This document shows, piece by piece, positions 1-11,269 of a DNA stretch of 64,000 nucleotides (the stretch's first letter is position 1; each line of letters opens with the position of its first letter). The translations under genes were made by a program, and so were the position numbers. This stretch comes from Xanthostigma xanthostigma (taxonomy: Eukaryota; Arthropoda; Insecta; Raphidioptera; Raphidiidae): the NCBI GenBank assembly GCA_963575645.1, contig OY754470.1, positions 12,098,501-12,162,500 on the forward strand, written 5' to 3'. The notes under the pieces were generated by a model. The model was not told where the DNA came from. It was given only the letters and a program-made list of their open reading frames with translations, and did not search any database.

Positions 1-213
1 TGCTCTCCATCACTGTCACATGCGGAACTTTTTTTTGCTCTCCGAATGCGGAAATATAATGTGAGGACCTTTTTTTTTTCGCTCCCCATAGAATGTGAGA
101 ATCTTTTTTCTGCAAATTTTTGGCCCACGATGACATTTTTGACAGCCATCCGGCCCGCGGTCAAATTTTCATCAGCTATGTGGCCCGCCGATCAAAAGAT
201 TTGCCCGCCCCTG
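1..213 (-). mobile_element. hAT-type MITE, cut by window edge
   Basis: Read on the minus strand the block begins CAGGGGCGGGCAAATC at 213 and then matches the complete element at 40713-40931 through the same GGCGGGCC / GACCGCGGGCC / GCGGGCCAAAAATTTGCAG blocks. That sister copy has an imperfect 8-bp target duplication, which supports the hAT assignment. The other terminus lies outside the window. No coding capacity; non-autonomous. Confidence 0.75.
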
Positions 214-1380
214 GTCTAAAGTGAATGTAACAATAGTCAATTCGATTAGAAGTTTCATTTTCTTAGTGCGTCGTGTAAAATAGACAGTCAAAAAGAAGTA
301 GAAGAAGAAGAGAAAGAATAAGAAGAATTGTGGATTATAGACGCTAAACAGTTGAGGTCATCAGCGTCTATAAGACGACCTCTATCTTGTAATTATTGTA
401 CTGCGAAGACAAAAATGTTAAATATCTTGTCGATTCTAAACTCAAGAAATACGCCCAATGACACTTTTGTGGCATCTTATATAGTCGAAGTAGAAACTAA
501 TTATGCGTCCAAATGTCACTTCCATACAGCAGAGCGGCTAAAATACATCCCTGTATTACGCCGTTACACATCTATTCTTGTATCCAGACTATCCTTGTTT
601 GGTTGATGAAATAAAGGACTCTGCATTAAGCATCGCGACGGAAGTTTACACGACGGGAGAAAGAGTGAGAAAGTGAGAGTTGTAGAATGTATGAGAGTGA
701 GAGACAAAACAGCAGTAAGACTGTGACATTAACTGATGGATGACGGCCATCTCCCCAACAAATCTGTTCTATCGTCGGGTCGCCTTCAACGCTTGCAAGT
801 CTCAGTAATTACGGCAAATCACCCCCGGCTAGCTGGCAGTGTTGTAAAACCGTCCTTAACTCTCATGTACTATACACACCTCCGTTGCTACAGTTACACT
901 GCACTTATTGCTATCCATTAATTCCTACAGGATGTTCAATCATTTATCTCTTTATAGTCATTTCCATTCGCTCAATCCTTCTAGATTTTGGGCCTGTACG
1001 GTTTATTTTGATTGCACCAATGATATACTGTCAAATTGAAAATTCAGTCTAAGAAAATAGATAACAATCCATCCAGACTTACTTATTACAATCTTACAAC
1101 CATAAACATGAAGACTTCTACACCTGGATTTTATTCAAGAAGTAAAGGTACTAGGAATACACTGGACTCCCAACAATAAGATTCAATCGTACTGTAACAA
1201 TTTGCTACATTATTTCTCTCTTTCTCTAATAGTTCAAGCTCCCAGCGTACAAAAGTCTACTGGAAAACACAACTAAGTTTTTTTATTGAAATTATGTGAT
1301 GAAAAAAGCAAAACGTCATCAATTTTAGCTATCAATACCCCGAATAATGCACTACTATATGGATTATAGAGTATCAATTA
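214..1380. other. Unassigned sequence with a GAA-rich tract
   Basis: No recognisable gene. Visible items are a GAA-rich tract at about 293-330, a 9-bp hairpin (337-345 with 363-371, ATAGACGCT/AGCGTCTAT), an AATAAA at about 611 followed by purine-rich sequence, and a GC-richer stretch to 900. This could be degraded retroelement LTR material, but I see no matching second LTR. Confidence 0.4.
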
Positions 1381-2358
1381 TTTGCAATTTTTAAGCTATT
1401 GCATAGCTTCTATCGCGGGCTTTGAGCGCGGCGACCGAATCAAGAAATTCCGTAACGAAAAAATCCTAACACCCCCACTCCGACTGGCACAGCGGTGCGG
1501 CGTTGACAGCCGTGCATCGTCTAACGTCGTTTCAGTTCGGCAGACTTCGGCACGGTGTTTGTGTGCTCATAACTGCATAACTGCTCATAACTGATTCTAT
1601 CTTTATTTGTGTATAAATGAATTTATATATAATACTGCTATAAAAATAACCTAAATTATTTAGGTTATGTGCAGAGAAAGTATATATGATATTATTATAT
1701 CTATATAAATGTACATCGCGCGAAATTCTATGATCAAACTCTTAATATCGTTCTTTTTGTTCAAATTTTTTGAATGAATAATTGTTTTGGTGTGTAATTA
1801 CACTATTTATACCTTATTATTTATACCTAGCTATTTTCGTTTTATAGAGAAGAAAAACTTAAAGACCTAAAAAGAATATGCAATAGCTTTACCGCGGCAG
1901 TCACCGAGTGCCACACGTATTTTTTTTTTGTATATCTGACAGTATATGAAGTCTGTAGAAAAAAATTACAAAGCAGACGATGGTAAATGCAAATAATCCA
2001 CACATATCTAATATCTATATTTATTAAGTAGTGTTGAATCGTATTCGAGATATTGACAACAAAAATGATAAAAACATTTAATTAGTCTGCCATCGATTTG
2101 ACCATTTTTAGGGTTCGAACGCAAAACGAACGATCGAACGAAACGAAAATAATTTTAAGTGACATGTGCTCAAATTAAATTAAAATAAAATAGAAATATC
2201 TTTGTAAATTACATTAATAATATTGAATTTGTATGTTTCATATATTTTATGATTTTTTAAAATTGACTTTGGTGTAAAATTGTATTTTAGGTGGGTAAAC
2301 ATCAATTACATGAGATAGTAACTTTATATTATGTTCTTTAACAAATTTATTTTAATAT
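1381..2358. other. GC-rich island then AT-rich sequence, no gene
   Basis: 1410-1600 is a GC-rich block of about 190 bp ending in short direct repeats of GCTCATAACTG (about 1566-1592). Its open frames are not recognisable. 1620-2358 is very AT-rich and I see nothing in it. Confidence 0.4.
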
Positions 2359-2600
2359 TACAGCGCCTTGATAGAGACTAGATTTAGTCGAAACGTTGGC
2401 AAATAAATTTTTTTAATTAATCACACTGCATTAGAAGTCTATTGTTCCCAAGAAATTTTCTAAATATAAAAAAATAGTGTTTTTGAGCTCAAGGAATTTG
2501 AAAAAAGTGGGAACTTTTAAGTTTGATCTTTATACGGTCAACCGTTTTTTAGATTCTCAATATCACCTCCGCTCCGTTTATCAGTAAATCTAAAAAAAAT
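2359..2600 (+). repeat. Repeat with hammerhead-like motif, then family E copy
   Basis: 2367-2399 contains CTTGATAGA, a perfect 5-bp hairpin GACTA-GATT-TAGTC (2376-2389) and GAAAC (2390-2394), the layout of a hammerhead ribozyme core. From about 2455 to 2600 the sequence (GAGCTCAAGGAATTTG ... CGGTCAACCGTTTT) resembles 12460-12600, so it is a dispersed family (called E here). Neither has coding potential. Confidence 0.5.
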
Positions 2601-3790
2601 TAAACCCCACCTCTTAAGCCATAATACTTGAACGCCCGTTATTTTCAGCTATTTTTATTGTGTAGTCACAATATAATAAAAAAATAAAATAAAACAATAA
2701 ATCGATAATCCACTTGACCCCAATTGATCGACACTTTTAATTTTATTAAAATTATTGTCTAATAACCTTAACATAATAATAAAAATATAATTAAGAAAAC
2801 ATGAAACGTACTTATGCTAAAGTTAACATATTATTTTTTAAATTCGGTATCGAATAATTAATTTAATAAATTATTCAGACCACACATAAACAGCATCCTT
2901 CATCTGGTAGTAATAAAGTGTTAATGTAAAAGTTATACATACAAAAAAATACAGTGCACACAGTTTTATTAAAATTTCGTAGACAAGACCATTTATCATA
3001 TCTATACACCTCTTTGATTGCAGTTCAGAATATTATGTACAAAAAACTATCTAAATCTATTCACATAAATCTTTACACACCGGTGAATGTATAATATTTT
3101 AAATAAATAGAAAGGTAGACACACACCAAACGCGAATCATGAGGAATTTGTATTAACTACAGTTTCTTGCGATTTAGTTATTGTACACAATTTTTACAAA
3201 ACTGAGGAGATATTTTAATTAAGTATTCTTTAAGAAAAAGACATGTTGAATTTAATGGACAAAATAAATCTTTTGGTTTAGAAGCTACAGTTGCTTAAGT
3301 TTCTAAGAAAAATTAAAACAAGTATGAAAGTCTAAAATTTATACTAAAAGAGATTCAAATATGTTTGTGTGTCTTGTTGCTTGCTTTTACGTTAAATTTA
3401 AAAAAAAAATTACATCATCGCGTTTCTCGAAGTTTATATAAAATAATAGTTTTGACAAAATTAACAAAAAATGCAAATAATTTTTTAAATTTTCTAAGGC
3501 TTTTAGAAAGAGAAAGCTGAGTCCACTGCAAGGGCACTTCTAAATATATTTTGGTTTAGAGGCTGAAGATATTTCTAGAAAATACCTTTAAACCATAGAA
3601 ATACAGACGTGCGCGTGTACCCATTGCAATCAGCGTAACTTGTCCTACAGGCACTATTGAAAAAGATGGGTACCAGAATGATTTTTTATTTTGTCAATAA
3701 TTTTATTAAACGACTAAAATAAAACATCCATATGACGCAAAAATAAAATAAAATTTAAATATAATAATTAATTGTATTTTCAATAATACA
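2601..3790. other. AT-rich unassigned sequence
   Basis: Long AT-rich stretch with many A and T homopolymers. I found no open frame of interest, tandem array or recognised repeat. Confidence 0.5.
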
Positions 3791-4363
3791 AAAAATATTT
3801 AAATCTTTGATTAGCTTTTTATAAAATCTTTCAAAATTATTAATGATTATCAAATTTTTTGATAATCATTAATAATTTTAAAAGATTTTGTAAAAAGATT
3901 AAGAAGGAAGAATCCCGGTGGCATAGGATCGATGAACAAAGCAAATACTGAAGGTTTTTATTGCATTTTTATTGTCTGACGTTTCGGCACTCTTTATTCC
4001 ATCTTCGGAGAATCAATCAGACACATTTATACAGTTTTCAGTAAAAATCTAGTCGTTCTTTCAAGAAAAATAGTAATTCAATACCTTTGATGACATTTTT
4101 TATTTTAATTTACTTTATACATAACAATAATACTGAAAAAACGGACAGCATTGATTCTCCGAAGATGGCATAAAGAGTGCCGAAACGTCAGATAATAAAA
4201 ATGCAATAAAAACCTTCAGTATTTGCTTTGTTCATCGATCCTATGCCACCAGGATTCTTCCTTCTTAATCTTTCAACATTTGAACAGGATCATCATCTCT
4301 CTAAATTATTAGAGTTTTCTTTCACAATTTTATAAAAAGCTAATCAAAGATTTAAATATTTTT
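3791..4363. mobile_element. Foldback element with nested inverted repeats
   Basis: Outer arms 3791-3827 and 4327-4363 are exact 37-bp inverted repeats. Inside lie a second inverted pair (about 3895-4018 and 4148-4268, sharing ATAGGATCGATGAACAAAGC) and a small palindrome of AATTATTAATGATTATCAAA at about 3835-3893. Each inner arm carries a YCGAAGA ... GAAACGTC motif (see findings). No coding capacity. The class is uncertain; a Penelope-like or foldback origin is possible. Confidence 0.75.
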
Positions 4364-4370
4364 TTTAAAT

Positions 4371-4500
4371 TATAATTAGCTTTTTATATTTTTTAGATCA
4401 GTTCTGAAGAAGGTCCAAATTCGGATTGAAACGTTAATGTATTAATTATATTTTTTTGTTAATATATTGTCTGAAAAGTTGGTCGATAATTTTATTTATT
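4371..4500 (+). repeat. Hammerhead-motif repeat unit, copy 1
   Basis: About 130 bp nearly identical to 46796-46921. It contains CTGAAGA (4404-4410), GGTCC (4412-4416) able to pair with GGATT (4423-4427), and GAAAC (4428-4432), then TTAATGTATTAATTATA and GGTCGATAATTTTATTTATT. The 46.8-kb copy has inverted arms; here the left arm is partly lost. Confidence 0.7.
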
Positions 4501-4701
4501 GAATAAATAAAATAATTGGTAGACAGTAGCTAAACTCAAATCAAACAAGCTGTAAGGTGGGTCATGTATCTATTAGGACTCTACAAGTGCGACTCTTGGG
4601 TCTTTAGATCCACACGATACGTAGATATTTAACAAATTAGACTCAAAATATCTTTTTTCTAAAAATCCTAAAATACACTTTTTGCAGTCTTTTTGTTTAA
4701 A

Positions 4702-5062
4702 AAAGAGCATGTCGAGCGCATCCAGAGACGCTCATGCATCTCTTATCGGCATGCAGTCATTATGCAAGTTGACATTCATTGTCACAATCCTGCTCTAAGG
4801 GTGTTATATTACCACTTGAGACATCATTACGGAGTTGATAAAATTCCTGTTTAACCTTATGTTCCCGGCAATATTGAGTCCGTTGTCGAGAATGAATCGT
4901 GTAAGATTTTCTGGCACTATTAATTCAGTCCTACCAGACAACTGTCAGCTACAAAGCCTGATATAGTTATTCTTGATAAAACTACGCAAGCTATGTATGC
5001 CATCGAGTTTTCAGCTCCTGTTGAAACGAACATAGCCGCGAAGGAGACTAAGAAAATGGGAA
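4702..5062 (+). pseudogene. R2-type LINE endonuclease-domain remnant
   Basis: A single frame runs through the region with two in-frame stops (TAA 4852-4854 and TAA 4921-4923). It reads EHVERIQRRSCISYRHA, then VLYYHLRHHYG, VVENESCKIFW, KPDIVILDK (4954-4980) and AIEFSAP (4999-5019). The W..., PDIVxxD and IEFSAP pattern is what I know from the C-terminal restriction-like endonuclease domain of R2-type non-LTR retrotransposons, where the Asp is catalytic. The reverse transcriptase part is missing upstream. At about 5057 the frame is broken by a family A element. Only about 115 codons survive, so this is dead. Confidence 0.75.
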
Positions 5063-5654
5063 ATAATATTAATTTAGGTCAAAATTCACTTTTCAAAATT
5101 CTACAATATATTTTCGTTTTGAGGTCACCCGAATCCAAAAAACATATTTTTGGAGAAAGTCTGTGCGTCTGTTTGTCCTTTATACACGATACAGATGAGC
5201 GGATTGAAACTAAATTTCGTGAATATATGTTTGCTATGCAAATATGAAGAGTTCTATTGTTTTGGAAAAAATCGGCGAATGCGCAAAATAAATATATGCA
5301 ATAACGTTATTTTTTTTATATAATAATGGTATACTTTTCATAACGATTTATTATTTTATTTATTTATACACGAAAGCTTTGTAAAAAAATTATCAGCTGT
5401 TCTTGTGTTCTATAGATCTGTTAGAAAGAAATTAGTTAAGCATGCTTTGATTAATTTTTACATGACGTGAAACATATTATGTAGGTAACCATGGTAACGA
5501 ATGGCAAATATCATATTTAATACTAGCCGTTACCCGCGTCACCGCATGCCTTAACAAAAATTTTATTTTCTATAATATTATAATATGTCAAATGTCAGTA
5601 TATTTCAAGTTGGAATGGTCCCGTCGCCCAATTGACTGGATTTTTTTTGTAAAA
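5057..5654 (+). repeat. Family A interspersed repeat, copy 1
   Basis: Matches the reference copy at 16830-17490: TTTAGGTCAAAA-TCACTTTTC, the GATGAGCGGATTGAAAC block, GTTACCCGCGTCACC and the terminal GTTGGAATGGTCCCGTCGCCC. Its 5' terminus is damaged where it meets the R2-like remnant. A minus-strand copy follows at 5975-6585, so the two form a large inverted pair. The family has no protein and I cannot assign it to a known class. Confidence 0.85.
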
Positions 5655-5974
5655 GATAAAATTCCTCGTATGAAAAGCCAGCTTTAGTCTACTTTATAGT
5701 TGATAGCCATGTTTATATTTGATATTAATGATAGCTGTCATAACATACTTAAAATATAAATATTTAAACTGTCTACGCGCGAGTTGAAATGAAAGGAGCG
5801 TGATTGATTGACAGGATTTCGTGAACTCTTGTGATATTATTGTCATCAATCACTAAACGGTAACTAATCATGAAATCTACACATACATTATTATATTGTT
5901 AACTTTTTACCAGTTTCATAAAAAGCGTGTCTCTATACTTTAAACATGAAAATATAGTGACTATTTTGTTGATT
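5655..5974. other. Spacer between inverted family A copies
   Basis: About 320 bp AT-rich spacer; I see no gene or repeat in it. Confidence 0.5.
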
Positions 5975-6585
5975 TTTATTACAAAAATTCTAGCTACTTG
6001 GACGACGGGACTAATTAAAAAATATTGACATTTCATATTATATAATAAAGAAAATACGTGGGTAACGGTTCGCATTAAATGTTATGATATTTGCGATTCG
6101 GTTTGCATGGTTACCCACATATGTTATCACGTCATGTGTAAAAATTAACCAAAGCATGCTTAATTTCTTTCTGACAGATCTACAAAACGAAAGAACAGCT
6201 GATTTTTTTTATTTTCAAAATATTTCCGAAACTATAAAGTTTAAAAAACAAATTTCTACAAAACTTTCTTGCAAAAATAAATAGAATAATAAACCGTAAT
6301 TAAAAGTATACCATTATTTAAAAAAAAAACAACATTATAGCATATATCTTTTTTGCGCACGCGCCAATTTTCCCCGAAAACAGTAAGGCTCTTTATATTT
6401 GCATATTAAAACATCCTCCCAAAATTTAGTTTCAATCCGCTCATTCGTTTGAGTTGTATTGTTTTTACAGACAAAGAGACGCTCCAGACTTTTTCCAAAA
6501 ATATGTTTGTTTTGGATTCGGAGGATCTCAAAACAAAACAAGATTTCGGGTTTAGGCAATATTCGTTGGTCAAAACTAGTTTTGC
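5975..6585 (-). repeat. Family A interspersed repeat, copy 2
   Basis: Reverse complement of family A. The 3' end (GGGACGACGG) is at 5975-6020, the GTGGGTAACGG block near 6060, the TTTCAATCCGCTCAT block at 6429-6445 and the AACTAGTTTTG end near 6575. Short open frames in it are shadows. Confidence 0.8.
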
Positions 6586-7682
6586 GCATTTATCTCGGTG
6601 ATTGACCGAATTCGAGTATATACCGCAACATATATATCTCGGATGAAATGACAATATATACGTAACTAGTTCCACTGTTAAAACTCGCTGAACCTCGTTT
6701 TAACATAACGTCACTTCCGCTAAGAAATAGAAGCTTTACAAAAATGTATGGATGCATGTAAAGTGACCCATTACACACTAGTGCGGTTAAGTAAAACAAA
6801 AGTAGTCATGTGAAAGAATGTTTGTAAGTCCCTAAAATTAACAATGTGGTTATGTATGCTATTTCAAAGTTTATTTTGACAATTTTTGGAGACATTTTTA
6901 ATTAATTTGAAACGCATAGGTACATAGGTTTGTTTAAGTCGTTCGAAAGGTACTATGAATCAGTTTTTACTAGTTCTTCAAAAACGGGTGTGTAAATATC
7001 ATATTAAAATGTAGATGTAGTGACCCAATAACATATTGACGTAACATTGAAATTAAGATAAATAGCTTTGTGAATGTCAAATTGAAAAATAGACGATATA
7101 TTACAATCTATGAATGGTAGTAGACTGTTTATCTTCTGATATTATGAATGTTTCAAACTCAACTCAGAACAGTAAGCTGTAGACAACAAATACTTAATAT
7201 TTATGTACGGCAACACTTTTAGTTGACACCAGACAACACTGTTCTGAACCAAGGTTCACCCGTAGGCTGTACCTACATTTTACATGTCAATTGTGAGCAT
7301 TATTAATGATCTGTAATTCTGTTAAAATAAATCATGTTAAATTACTTTTTTCTTCAGTTACAATATTCCAAAATATAGAAATGTTTTAGTATTGATAAAT
7401 TATAATTAAACGTTGTGTATGTAACTATAAACTTAAAACAACATAACTATTCTATGAAGTCATTAAAATTTTTTTAGTCTCAAAGTCCAGAGAATATAAT
7501 AAAATCCAATTAATTTGATTTCAAATGGGTCCAGTATGATAACTCGATGTGCCCAAATTGTGACTTTTTTTGTGTAAGTCATAGAAAACGCTAATTTTGA
7601 CGTTTTAAAAAAATGTTGTTTATCCACAAATTTCCTCAAAAATACGTAAAAAAATGGAACTACTTTTCGTCTTTCACTGTCA
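6586..7682. other. Unassigned AT-rich sequence
   Basis: No gene seen. A short string ACTAGTGCGGTTAAGTAAAACAAAA near 6778 recurs near 33137, so at least part is an old dispersed repeat. Confidence 0.4.
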
Positions 7683-8234
7683 TTTTACCATTCCAACCCA
7701 AAAGTGGGGAATGGTATTAGTTTAGGTCAAAAATCACTTTTCAAAAGTTTTACAATATCTTTCCGTTTTGAGGTCACCCTAATCTAATAAACATATTTTT
7801 GAAAAAACTCTGTGCCTCTGTTAGTCTGTGAACACGAACAGGTCAACCGGATGAGCGGATTGAAACCAAATTTTGGGAGGATGTTTGGTATGCAAATATG
7901 AAGAGCCCTATTGTTTTTGGGGAAAATCGGCGCATGTGCAGAAGATATATATATGCTAAAACGGTATTTTTTATAATATAATAATGATATACTTTTCATA
8001 ACGGGTTATTATTCTAATTATTTTTTCAAGAAAGTTTTGTTGAAAAATTTTTTTCCTAAACTTTATAGTTTCGGAAATATTTTGAAAATAAAAAAAAAAT
8101 TATCCGCTTTTTTGCTTTATGGATCTGTCAGAAATAAACTAAGTAGTTAGGCATGCTTTGATTAATTTTTACATGACGTAGAACATACTATAGGTATGTA
8201 GGTAATCATGGCAACGAATAGTTAATATCATATT
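7683..8234 (+). repeat. Family A interspersed repeat, copy 3
   Basis: Starts with the intact 5' end TTTTACCATTCCAACCC followed by GGGGAATGGT (a hairpin-capable ACCATTCC/GGAATGGT pair) and runs to GGCAACGAATAGTTAATATC. The distal ~100 bp of the family is missing. Confidence 0.85.
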
Positions 8235-9454
8235 GAATAAAATGTCCAAAAAATTCTTTGAAAAATGTGAAAAAAACCCAAATCATCTCACTAACTAAAT
8301 TGAAAACTGTGAACTGCCAACCTTAAAAAATATAAGCATAAACGAGTACATATTCCTATAAAAAATTGATCCCAGCAAAATTAATATCATATATTGTAAA
8401 AGCGAATTATACAAAAATGTTTATGTAGAAAGTGTAAATGTAAAAGGTGGCCTAATAAGAGTGATACAACTTTTAATTTGTATTGTGATAAATATTGTTT
8501 TTTCTTTCATCCTTGCCAAATTAAGACACTGACTATCCACCATTACACCGGTACGTAATGCTTCTGGAAAGAGGAAACTATTAAAATTGACATAATGGTC
8601 GTTGAATAATTAATGATAATGAACGATTTCTAAATGCACTGTTGAATGATATATCTTTGCACGGTGATTTGTCAAAGTTTATCTATTGCTTTTGTTAAAA
8701 AAACAAACGAAAAATAATTTGAGAGTTGATAAAGATGTGAACTTTTAAGTCGCATCATTCTTATTGGTAAACCTGAAATTATCTGAAATTGTTACTTAAT
8801 GATAAATAAAGAAACAAAATAATAATAACTATATGGCATGTTAATTATTGTATAAGTAGGTAACTCAAAACATTCCTTTCAAGCTTCTACTAAACAAAAT
8901 AACACAACAAAAATCTTTCAACAGAAAAACAGAAGCCTTGTCAATTTGTTGACAGGTTTGTGAACTGCCGACTGGTTAATGTTAGGGTTTCAACAAATGT
9001 CATATTTTGAATAAATGACAGCTACCTCTTTTACTTGACACCACCTTTTTATCTTATCCGTTTAACAAAATCTTGCCGAAAGCGAGATTTGAAAAAAAAT
9101 CCGTATTGGTATTCAAAAAAACTGTCTAACCTAGTATTATTTGTTCAAACGGCTTCAAAAGAATTTTTAAATAAATGACAAATTTTACCGATATTGTGGG
9201 AAAGCACTTAAATGAAATATTACTCAGTACTGCTGTTAATCACAAATATTCTTCTGTAAAAATGAGTACTGGGACTTATTTTGCCGACATAAGATTTTTT
9301 GTCAAATGCTCAAGATCTCCGTGTAATCTTTGTTGTTAAAGATGCTTTGTGTGACAAGCAGTTAATAACATATTTTAAAATTTAAATGAAGAATATAATT
9401 TAAAGAACATATAATATTACGCATGACATTTCGTTCTAATGACATACAATATTT
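8235..9454. other. Unassigned AT-rich sequence
   Basis: No recognisable gene or repeat. Several stretches mention no open frame above chance. Confidence 0.4.
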
Positions 9455-9760
9455 TATCATTCCCTTCCCACAATGGGACTAATTTAGGCCATAATTCAGA
9501 TTGCAAAATATGATTTTTTTTCGTTTTAAAGTTTCCAAAAAAACAATAGGGCTCTTCATATTTGCCTGTCAAACATCCTCCCAAAATTTGGTTTCAATCC
9601 GTTCATCCGTTTGGCCTGTATCGTGTTCACACACACAGACTTTTTTTAATACTAAATAGTTGTTTGAACTTAGGTGAACTCAAAATGAAAAAAACATTGT
9701 AAAATGTTGAAAAATGAATAAAATCAGTATCATTCCCCACTTTAGGCTTGGAATGATAAA
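9455..9760. repeat. Head-to-head family A fragments, copy 4
   Basis: 9455-9530 is a + fragment of the family A 5' end (TATCATTCCCTTCCC ... GTTTTAAAG). 9531-9760 is the complement of the 5' third, from the GAAACCAAATTTTGGGAGG region back to the terminal GGAATGATAAA. The join produces a structure with two 5' ends facing outward. Confidence 0.7.
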
Positions 9761-9949
9761 GCATTTACAATGTAAACTTTATAAAGCAGTTATTATTGTG
9801 TGTCGTCGATCGATGAGTTCGTTCTATTTTTATTCTTACTACACTCTCAAGACTTGATATCAGTTATTTTTGTCTAACTCACGGACTACAATATTGTAAA
9901 TGTTTTTCTTTCTGAAGATATCACTTACTTTTGTTAAAATATTTGTATT

Positions 9950-10145
9950 TTACCATTCCAACCCACAAGTGGTGAATGGCACTAGTTTAAGTCAAAAATC
10001 ACTTTTCAAAATTTTGCAATATCTTTTAGTTTCGAGGTCCCCCGAATAAAAAAACATGTTTTGATAAAACTCTGTGCGTCTGTATTGAAACCACATTTTG
10101 ACAGGACGTTTGGTATGCAAATATGAATAGCACTATTGTTTTTGT
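9950..10145 (+). repeat. Family A interspersed repeat, copy 5 (truncated)
   Basis: Intact 5' end TTTACCATTCCAACCCACAAGTG through the TTGGTATGCAAATATGAA block, with an internal deletion after CTCTGTGCGTCTGT. It stops abruptly at TATTGTTTTTG, where a different repeat carrying a CAGT microsatellite begins. Confidence 0.85.
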
Positions 10146-10335
10146 CAGCCCAATCCGGCCAGTGGTTTGAGCTGTGCGTTGATAGATCAGTCAGTCAGTC
10201 AGTCAGTCAATCAATCAGTCAGTCAGTCAGTCAGTCAGTCAGTCAGTCAGTCAGACAGTTAGTCAGTCAGGCAGTCAGTCAATCAGTCAGTCAATCACAG
10301 TCAGTCAGTCACGGTTTCCTTTTATATATTTAGAT
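10146..10335 (+). repeat. Retroposon-like tail with expanded (CAGT)n array
   Basis: CCAATCCGGCCAGTGGTTTG and GTTGATAGATCAGTCAG lead into about 125 bp of CAGT/CAAT tetramers (10187-10312), then TTCCTTTTATATATTTAGA. The Ser-Gln-Val peptide it encodes is only the microsatellite read in frame. I know similar CAGTCAGT-containing ends from insect retroposons, but cannot name the family. Confidence 0.7.
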
Positions 10336-10342
10336 TCATGTG

Positions 10343-10431
10343 CAAATCACAACGGTTCGATTATCCGAAAACACCGGTTTTCCGAACACCCATGTCTCCC
10401 AATTAGTTTGGATAATCGACTCTCTACTGTA
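10343..10431 (-). mobile_element. pogo/Tigger-like terminal fragment
   Basis: On the minus strand: CAGTAGAGAGTCGATTATCC, then TTCGGAAAACCGG and TTCGGATAATCGAACC. CAGTA...TCGATTATCCG is the usual terminus of pogo/Tigger-type Tc1/mariner elements, and the end is followed by TA (10432-10433). Only one end is present. Confidence 0.6.
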
Positions 10432-10433
10432 CG

Positions 10434-11269
10434 CAAAAAGAGGACAGTAACGCTATCTCTCGGTGTAAAAATGAAATGTCAAAATTTATGTCTGCATGTA
10501 TCTGTCTTACGCATATCGCCTTGATCAATGAGTGACAGTGAAGAAAAACTTGGAGACACGCCTTTTAGTAAGAAATAAAAAAATATCAGGTAAATATTGA
10601 CACGTTATGTGTCATGAAAATCAAAGAAGCGTTTTTTTGAACAGTGTCAGACTGTCAGTGTAGTCTGCATAGAGCACATGATTATAAATAATAATTATCT
10701 CTAAAGCATACAATGAATTCTTTGATCGTTGGATACGTATGTGGGATTCGTTAATATTTTCAGGTCAATCAAACTGACTCAAAGACGGCGATGTTATAGA
10801 ATAAGAGTGAGCAAAGCGTAGCTAATTTATCTGACAAACTACTAATCAACGTAGCACACATGTTTCCTGTCGTTAAGTGTTATAATTATATGGTTGGATA
10901 GCTTGTTTGTGTGCCGTCAAGTCAGTTCTGCCAACTGAATAATATTTGTGTATGATTGAAATTAAAGTATGTTCATTTAGTTTGATCTAAAAACCGACAG
11001 GTTATTTTTATCGCTTTGTTACTTTCATGTTTCTGACAAATTATTAATGACTATGATTAATAATAAAATCGGCATGTAACTGTACTCTGCCAAACTTCAT
11101 TATTTTACAGACACGCATATTGAAATACTGTGTATTTTAGAACAAGTATAGGGTGAACGCACCAATTTAAGATCATTTACGTGTGGTCAATTAGGACATA
11201 ATATGAGCGATATTGATAAATACACATCGGGTAAGTTAAAAAATTGGATAGGTATTTACTAGTGATATG
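10434..11269. other. Unassigned sequence
   Basis: No gene or clear repeat recognised. Confidence 0.4.

Noticed and set aside
5057-5654. Family A as a Helitron
   Set aside because: No TC start, no CTRR end and no 3' hairpin directly before the end; ends carry ACCATTCC/GGAATGGT instead.
10136-10333. 65-codon Ser-Gln-Val-rich open frame
   Set aside because: It is the (CAGT)n microsatellite read in one frame; any frame of this tetramer without stops would do the same.
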